The translations under genes and the position numbers were made by a program. This document shows positions 52,101 to 61,100 of a stretch of DNA of 64,000 nt, one piece after another. Position 1 is the stretch's first letter. Every line of letters starts with the position of its first letter. Source of the stretch: Progne subis subis (lineage: Eukaryota; Chordata; Aves; Passeriformes; Hirundinidae); assembly GCA_022316685.1 (NCBI GenBank), contig JAKJHU010000107.1, forward strand, positions 124,001 through 188,000, read 5' to 3'. A model generated the notes under the pieces. The model was not told where the DNA came from, searched no databases, and saw only the letters and a program-made list of their open reading frames with translations.

Positions 52101-55100
52101 TCCCTATGTCATTCTAGCTAATTACTTCAGTTATTTTCTTTTTAATTTTACATATTTTTTCTCCTTTTAAGTGAAAATGTTACTATAATGGATTTTGAAA
52201 AAAGGATCATTTTTACACAGAGAAATACTGATTTTGAGTCGGTTCACTATTACAAAGCAGCTCTTCAATTAGTTGTACTTGCACCTTGACATTGCATGTT
52301 TCTCAGAAGTGATCAAGATCACCTTCCTTCTTTCTCAGCCACTAAACATGTCCAAAAGGTCATTTATGAAATCTAAAAACTTGTAGTATAGCCACCACTT
52401 CCCCCTGGGATTTCCACCTAGTGAGAATGGGATGATTGTTATTGTGTCTTCAACAAAGTGTCTGTTTCCTTTGACATGCTGCTGTCAGTAAGAGGCAGTC
52501 AGCTATTGCTGCACTGCTGTAATGCTGATTTCTACAGAGCCAGCTCTTTTGTGTGGCTTTAGATCAGTGTGACGGCACTTAATGTTCCTCATATGTTTGA
52601 CTAAGTCATTTCACAGCAGTCATAGGTTTGAAATGTTGCATTTCAAAGTTTGGTGCTTTTTCAGGCAACCAGTGAAGAATAACTTTGTCGGTATATGATG
52701 TTTCTCCTGTAAAAATATCTCTGGAGAGAGCTTTAATGAAAATATATCCTGAGGAGAAAATAAAATTGAGCACTGACTAGAAATTACTACAACAAATACT
52801 TAGCATTTGAAGTAGACCTTAGCAATATAGAATGTGTTGGTAAATATAATTAGTGCTATAAAATTAAGATCAAGGACTTGTAAACTTTCATCTGCTTTTT
52901 TATTAGTTTTTTCTCCGGTTTGGGAGGCGAGCATTGATAATGTCCATGTAACTGTCTTTAAGTTTTCTATGTAGGATTTTATTAATTCCAGGCTGAGTGC
53001 ATTATACCTATTTTAATAATTCTTTTTCTTTAAAAGAACACTGTATTTTGCTGGCTGCATTTACCCTTTGTAGCTGGGTTTTTGTTGGACACATCTACTG
53101 CAAACTCTGAAATGATCATTCATCAGTTTGTCTTCGTCTTTTTAGGCCTGCAATCATCTATCAAATGAGTATCACTATTATTATGAAAAGAATGCTTGTC
53201 CAACAGGCTGAAGTAAAGTGCCTGAATTATTTCAGTTCTGCCTCTTATCTTTATAAATCAGGGGAAAAAATTAAATTTGCTACATGGTATGCCATTTAAG
53301 CGATCTGGTTTTTTTTTTCTCTCCTGATCATATTCTAATTGGCACAGTATTGGTAAAGATAGTCTAAACACTTGCTAGAGTAAAAGTTTCTGGCTAGAAG
53401 ACCCTACTTAATATTTTAAAGGAACATCCTTAGCTGATTTCATCTGTATAAACATTTGAACTATGATTGTAACTATTTTAAAAAGAGCAATTTAAAACAA
53501 ACAAACCCTACTTCCACCAGTAGTTTTCAAATCCATTTTTATTGCTTCAGATGGAAAAGTGACTCTGGTAATAGATGCTTCCCAAGAACTGAAATCTAGT
53601 CTTTGGCTATAATTGTTCTTAGGAAAGCTCCACTGGAACTCTCTCTCAAGGGTCTTCACATCATCTTCACTTTTTAGAATAATTAGCAGATATAACAAAA
53701 ATAATCTTTTCCATTTTACTGGAATAATCTTAAGAACCTGAGAAGTTAAGAGAGTTTTGATGGCTGACTTGATTGGCATTTCTCTCAGCAGTCTTTATGA
53801 ATAGAGACCCAGGCCCTCCCTAAGAACTGACTTGCACATCATCAGCTTGAAGTCAAAAGCTATAGAGCGAGGAACCGTAGAGTCATACCCCAATTTTCAG
53901 TTCCTCTACTCATTTTTCAGCATGTGTGTTAGTTTCAACTGTGCTGAAAGCTACTGTGACTTTTTCCAGATAAAGGAGAATGATTGTAGGATGTTTATGA
54001 AAGGAATAGGTTAGTTATTCTAATGGGTAGGGGATTGTATTGAACTTTCAGTAGCAGTTTATTTTCAAAACTCAGCCCAACAGTCATCAGTGGAGGAATT
54101 TAATTCGGTTGGTCAACCAAGGAAGCTAAGGTTATCAGAATTCTTTTGTTAATTAAATCAGGGTGGTAATTCTGTTAGCTATGTTTATTCATATGCTGTC
54201 TTTGAAACTAATCATTACATTCCTCTTTCTGTTTATTTGCTGTTTCAGCTTTAATTCTCAGAAGCATCTTGCTCCTTTTTTCCCTACACGTATCACCTAT
54301 TCAGTGACTTGCTTCCATGATTGTTGAAAACAGTCTCCTACTGTCAGTCTGCAGCTGCCTTTCTGCATGCTCAGAGAATGTACTCTACAGCAGTTTCACT
54401 AATCAGAATTCTATTGCCAGTCCAAATCTCCTTTCCTTTGTAACCCCTTGTTGCTCTATTTTAGGCTTAAGTTTTCTGGAATCATTTCTAGAAATCCTTT
54501 TTTGTTTTCTTCTGACAAGTTTTGCCATCCTTCCTGTCTCATATAAGAGATCTGATGAAGTTATCACCTGCATTGGAAGGGTATATCTGAATGCAGAAAA
54601 ATAGTAATACTTTTCTGAAAATGTTTCCCTTTCAGGCCTTTATTTTCTTTAAAATGTGCTTTAGATTGCAACAGGAGTGAACAAATTCCTGCAGAAAAGT
54701 TAAAAAATAGCATCTATTTATAGCTAAAGTTTTTCTCTTTTGTGAAAACTAATTACTGTTTCCTGTTCTAGAAAATTCATTACTGTCGTGACCTGTCACT
54801 TAGTGTTCTAATACTTAAGAAATATGTAACAAAATACAAGTTTATTTTTTCCATCTTATTGTTATTACCTACTCCAACAACTAGTGGTGTCTTGTGGTGA
54901 CATGAGCCATATGATCTTGAACTTTTGTCTTTTCTTTGCCCTTCAAGAAAAGGAAATTATTCAGTAAAACTATAAAGAAATTAAATGTGAAGTTATCTCC
55001 GTGGTATTGAGTCAAGCCTTCAGTTTAAGAAGATTGAGGAAGTTACTCACAGTATGAATGAATAACAGTATCTACATTTATGCTTCATAGGCTGAAATGA

Positions 55101-58100
55101 TCTGTGCATTGTTAATCCTGGGGAGTTCAAGGCCAGGAGTGATACCTAGTGTATTCTGGAAGAAATTATCTCAGTTTGAATTTCATGCATTTCTTCTAAG
55201 TGATGTGGGAAAACAAATGTCTTCTGAGGTTTAACTATGTAAACCATTCAGCGCGAGACACAGTGCTGCCTAAATTAATCCTCAAGTTGGTTCTGGTATG
55301 ATTTCTTACGCAAATCAGCAGAGGATGGCTTATGGATCTTGACTGTTACATTGTTTATTAATGGGATACTTGTTATTTACTTGAGGGGATAAAGTATGAG
55401 CACCAAAAGATTGAGAACCCATAAACTCCTCCTGTAGCTGTTGTTCTCTGGGTTTTTGGATTTTTTTCCTTAATCCCTGTAGTCTTAGAGCAATTGCTTC
55501 AAGGCTTCAGCAAAATGGGCCTCTTGCACTGTCCTGTAAAGGGGTCTAAGAGTTCAAGCCTGGCAGGTTTGGCTTGGCCGAGGCTCCAGATCTCCCGTGT
55601 CTAGGGAAGGGTGCTATAAGATGGTGCAAGGCAATGGGAAGAAAGAAGTCTGCCCCTTCTAGTGCCTGTCTCTGAATAGATAAGCCTTCCAAACCCTGAC
55701 TCATTAAGACACTTAGGCATACATGTTAAGCTGTACTTAACTTCTTTTCTGTTGGCGAGCTCACAGATTTTCTTTGCTCAGCGCAGAGAAATACTGAGGT
55801 CTTGGGTACTATTTAATCTGCATAGTACTGGCAAGAAAACCCTTACACAGGTTTTGCAAATTCTCATCTAGAGGCTTCAAACAGTATTTTTCAGCTTTTG
55901 AACTGTCTAAATATTGGAGATCAGAAAGTGGCTATTTTGGCTTTCATGTTTCTACATCTTTACTGTATTTTGTATGTTTGATTGATTAATTTATTTATCT
56001 ATTTATTTATTTATTTACTAAAACCAATTCCCCAACTTCTTTTAATTTCTTCCCTCTCAAGTGGCGAGTAAGAAAAGAAGCTATGATGGGGCTTGCTCAG
56101 CTGTACAAGAAGTATTGCCTTCATGCTGAGGCTGGAAAAGATGCTGCAGAGAAAGTGAGCTGGATAAAGGATAAACTTTTGCACATATATTATCAAAATA
56201 GCATTGATGACAAGTGAGTCTATCTAAGTCTTCCTAATTTTAATTGTATAGTGATAAGAGGTAGCCTGAAAATATGTGCTTATCCTGTGAAAGCTGTTAT
56301 ATTCTGTATTTGTGGGTTGCTGTATGATGTATTTAATTAATCATTAAGACATGTATGCACATATTCATTATTGGTGTATTATCTGTTCGTGGATTCATTT
56401 TTATATACTGATGGAACTAGATCTATGATGATTGCAGATTTTCATTAACTAACTACGGTGTAGAAAAAAAAATTGTCAAATGTGGCATTTACTGTGCCAG
56501 TTCTTGTTTGCATTACTGCTTTCCAGAGGCCAGGCTGTTAAAAATCCATCGTATGTGAGTGTTGTGTCTACATCACAGTACATGCACAGATCTCTCCTTC
56601 TGGTACAGACCTTTAGGTAGACTAAAAGCTGAAGAAACATCAGGGTTGCTTTCACATTTGATTCATCTCTGTGTTGTCACTCAGTCCCTTTGATTTTTTG
56701 AAATACCGTCTTGGTGTTGAAAAAAGTATTTTGGCCAAGGTTTTGGAAGACTATTAATAGTCTTTCAGAAAAAGAGAAGCTATGAGGTCACACAAAGGCA
56801 GAATTTCAGCCTAGATTTTTCATACAGTAAACTCAGAATATTCTTTACAGTGTTTCTTAGCCCATTGTTTATGCAGCCTGCTACTTCAGTATGTTTTGTT
56901 ATTTTGATGACTAGTCTGAATGGGCCAATAGTCCTCCTTCACTTGCTGGTTATGATAGTAAATTTTCAACCACTGCAGTGGTGAAGGCTCTCTCTTTGTT
57001 CATCTGGCTGATCATAAGTGGGCCATAGTTACATATTTGATTAGTTGACATCTTTTTTGAAAATCTGGAAATCTTCACATAGTTTATAGAAAGCTAATGC
57101 AGCTTATATATAAAAATATACTTTAGTTTGCATTGAGAGGTTTATGGTTTTTCTACCATGTCTACATCTCAGTTTTCAGTACACAGATTTGATAGTGGAC
57201 AGAGAATGAATTAGAGTTGTATATTGAATGGGGCAGATGTTTTCTGTATTTCTGCTCACAGCAAATGCAGAACACTAATGGAAATGAGGCAAGGAATTTT
57301 AAGGGAAGAGTGTGTCATCAAAGCTGAGTTTCCTTCTCTGACATGATTTCAGAAAGTCTGATTACACTGTTGAAACTAGCATTTTCATGAGGAGGCATGG
57401 GTTGTATCCTGTTTGATTTCGGGATGTCCACACTGAAAGATTGGTGGTTTGATTTTTGACGTTCCTCTAGGTCGGTTTAATACCCTGAATTTTAATTCAA
57501 ATTCTACCAGTCTTCAAAGGCTGACAATTAAGTTCTTGCTCAGTGACACCATTGGGTTGGTTTCCTGATCTCAGTGGAGGGATAAATGTGTTTCAGTGCT
57601 AGTTGTCAGGATTTTAAAGATTTAAAGCACCTGAAGAGCTGTAGAAATGCTATGATCTTTTAAGACAGTCTATCCAATCCTTTAAACACATAAGCAAGCG
57701 TGGGCCAAAATTAGCCAACTCTGGCCTATTTTCCTTCAGTAATGCAGCAAAGAGGATAAAAAATAGAACTGGACAGCTCTAAACCTTGGAGTATTTTCCA
57801 GGGGTGCATGGAATAACACTAGTTCTTTCAGAAGATAATAGTGCAGTATCACACAGAATTCAGGTGTGAAGTGGAACAGAACAAATTTTTTTCCACACTT
57901 TGATAACTTGGTTACTTGATAGTGTTTTTGTTGTTGTTTAACTGTTGATATACACATCTACTCAAGACTGAAAACTTCTGACAGTAAGAACTGCCTCTCA
58001 TGTGTTCTCTGAGCTTCTTTGTTTTGCAACAAATACACAGGGAATGGAGTGGAATAGCCACACCTGAAACAGTGCCTGGTTTTCAACTATTGTTATGCTA

Positions 58101-61100
58101 GCAGGAGAGGAGTGTGTCTTGCAGTTATTCCCACTTTGTAAATCTTGACCCTAACCAACAGGGACCAGGGAAGGAATGATGCAGTCTTACCATTGTATTA
58201 GCAGCTTTTTAGAATATATATCTGTAGAGACATGGACTAGAGCAATGTTCATAAATTGGTAAGAGCTCTGATGCCTCCAGTCTCCTAGTCTGTCAAACAG
58301 ATGGAGTCCCTTGAGATCTGAAGATCCTGTTCCCCAGACTATTTAGTTCATGGAGTCATCAGTAGAAAAGTGTACATTTAAAGAGACAAAGCCAAGTTTT
58401 TCTTTAATACTGATGGGCTGCCATGAGATAGTTGTATCCATATGCATGGTCATCCTTTTATTCCTCTGTCTTGCCATCATGTCTCTTGGAATTTTCTTTC
58501 AACAAAAATAAGCTCTGTGAGCAGAAATAAGGTGTGTTTGATCAGTGCTGCTGTGGTCTCTGTACAAGGCACTCGCAGAGTTCTTGCTAGTGCAGTGGTA
58601 CACAGTGAAAGAGGTAGAAAACACACACAGTATTTGTCAATAAATACCAAATTGTATAGCTGAACATTGTTCACAGCTTTCATTAATATGAATTAAATTA
58701 ACATTTGAATGTTCTTTCAGTGGGGCCTATAATTAGATAAACTACTTGCATTTTATAGTTCAAAGTTGGTATTTGATGTAGAACTTCAAATGTGTTTTAA
58801 AATAGATAAATAATCAGAGATTGTTTTTGCTGGTTTGGTTTGTTCTCACTTAGTTTCCTTTTTGCCTCTTTAATTTTCTATGTTTTGGTGTTCCTTCATC
58901 TCCACCTTTTTAGTGCTGATTTTTAGCTTATGTGTTAGAATAAGTAGATTCTCAGGTACTACAGTTCAATTTTAACCATTCCCTCCAGGAGACTTCAGAT
59001 TTTTACTTTGCCTCCCCTTTGAGTTATATTCTTGTATTCTTTCTCCTTTATTTGAGCTTTTTACTGTGTTCCTTCCTTCTATATATTAGAATAAACAAAG
59101 GGAGATTCTCAGATCCTAAAGGCAAGGAGAATTTGGATGGTGGCAGATTACTCCCTCTTAGAGGTGGAAGTGAAAGCTCTTGAAGAGCAGTTCTCGCTAG
59201 TCTTTCTATCGGTAGTGGAAGGAATCTTTACTGCTGGGAACAAGGCCGCTGCTTTTTTTGTCTTCCTTCTTTATTGAAAAATCTGGTATAAATGACTTCC
59301 ACTATTTCTTGTTTTTTCAGCTTGTCTGAAAGGTATCACTATTTTTTGACATGTACAGTAGTGATTTCTCTTCTCTTTTTTCCTCTTTTGTTGCAGATTG
59401 CTGGTTGAGAAAATCTTTGCTCAGTATCTTGTTCCACACAATCTGGAAACAGAAGAGCGAATGAAATGCTTGTACTATTTGTATGCTAGCTTGGATCCAA
59501 ATGCTGTCAAGTAAGTATAGTTTGTATTCAACAAATACTTGCTTTCTTAGGCTTTTCTACCATCTCTCGTCTTACTTGTATAATAAAAATACAAATAATG
59601 GATTCTTAGCGTTATTTGCAAGTAGCATAATATTTGAAAACATTTCCCTTTTATATACAAACCCGACACATCCATTAGACTAAAAGATCCCATGATATTT
59701 GAGAGAGGTGGGTTTATCCATTTGTTTTCATCAAATGAGAACAATGCAGGCTTAAATATGCACAAGTGATGACTTCTAGGTTTGCTCCATATTAGGGACC
59801 GTGATGAAGGTATCTGTAACTGAATTCTGGTTAATAGTGGCCTGGTTTTTATGTGGGTGGTTGTAATAAATACTACGGGCATCCTGCATATGTTAAATTG
59901 TTCCGAGAAGAATGAGAGAGATGATGATCTGTAAAAAGGGGAAATCAATTCCACCTTGTTTTCAACAGTTATTTTTAATATTTGGTAGGTTTTGATTGTA
60001 CCTAGTCCGTGTTGCGCTTCTAAAATAAATAAACAACCTTGTTTATTAAAACATCCAGCATGTCCTTGTCATGAAGAAGCTTTTCTTTTCTGGTTTCCCA
60101 TTTTTGCAGAGCACTGAATGAGATGTGGAAGTGCCAGAACATGCTAAGGAGTCATGTACGAGAATTGCTGGATTTGCATAAGCAACCCACTGTACGGTTT
60201 GGAAAATACTTACATTTTATCCAGTGGAGCTATGGGGCTGATTTACTGGGGAGTTTTAATACTGTGTTACTTGTTCAGTGTAAATTCGTTATTCATTGAT
60301 TTCTGTACGTAGACAACATTCCATTCTCACAAAGTAAAATGGCTTTCTGTAATGCTTGAAGGTATATGACCTCCTTCTGTTGATCATTCTTTTGTAGTAC
60401 TGCTCAAGAACTTTAGAACAAGTTTTAAAAGTTTCAAAGGTTTTTCTTTGCTATTGACAGACTTTTTTCTTCCTCACTTTCTAAGATTTTGAAAATGGAA
60501 TATTGTGTAACATAAAGCAATGATTTCTTTGTTGGTTAGAAAAAAGTTTTTAAGTATTTGTACTGGAATTTTACTAATAGAAATTTTAAATGGAACGGTT
60601 TTGGTGAGAGAGTGGGCTTGTGGGAATTTTCTGTTTTGAGGTACTGGGGTCTTTTTCCTGATTTTGACCTGTTACATGAATTAATGAATTTTGCAGTTCT
60701 TTGATGTTACAAGAAGATTTTCCTCCTTTCTGTGTAGTAGCTGCTAATGATAGTTACACTGTTCTAGTATGTATTCTTTAAACAATAACATAAAACATAA
60801 GATTCAGGAGTAGAAAGGAGTGCTGCAGAAGAACTAACAACTCAGCGTAAAGATGTATTTTATAAAGAAGATATTGCTGATTTGTTTGTCTGTTTTTGCT
60901 GTTGTCCTCAGTCAGAAGCAAACAGTGCTGCCATGTTTGGAAAGCTGATGACCATAGCAAGTAAGTGTTAATAACTTGCTGTAAACATTCTATAAACTAC
61001 TACAGCATTCCTGGAAAGTGTATTTCTGTGAATCTTGGCCTGCTGAAGTTGCATGTTTATCTCATGTTAAATTATTTTTAATCATACAGAAAACCTTCCA

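Larger units (their letters stand above)
50288..52570 (-). mobile_element. Probable ancient L3/CR1-clade LINE relic, antisense, strongly decayed
   Basis: The segment starting GGAACATAAGAATGGTCACA (50290) and continuing with 'tatttatcaagttctttctt' (about 50452-50471) resembles the reverse complement of the 3' half of the old amniote L3/CR1 LINE common in turtles and crocodilians. Patches near 51830-51850 and 52230-52450 fit regions further towards the 5' end of the same element and lie in the expected order. No open frame survives. Recognition is by eye from memory, so the limits are approximate and later patches may be chance. Confidence 0.45.
50063..56061 (+). other. PDS5A: Intron 11 of PDS5A, 6.0 kb
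   Basis: The second-largest intron in the window. Its first 2.5 kb looks like a decayed ancient LINE, listed separately. The rest (about 52,600-55,980) is AT-rich. It has two open frames of 95 codons, at 53492-53779 (minus) and 54317-54604 (plus), that I cannot relate to any protein. A TTTA microsatellite lies just before the exon 12 acceptor. Confidence 0.9.

Noticed and set aside
53492..54604. Two 95-codon frames (minus at 53492, plus at 54317) considered as pseudogene remnants
   Set aside because: Neither resembles a known protein to me, and nothing around them suggests an insertion.
55540..55630. GGTTC-like box (GAGTTCAAGCC) considered as a tRNA or tRNA-derived SINE
   Set aside because: No matching A box, acceptor stem or anticodon arm could be folded around it.
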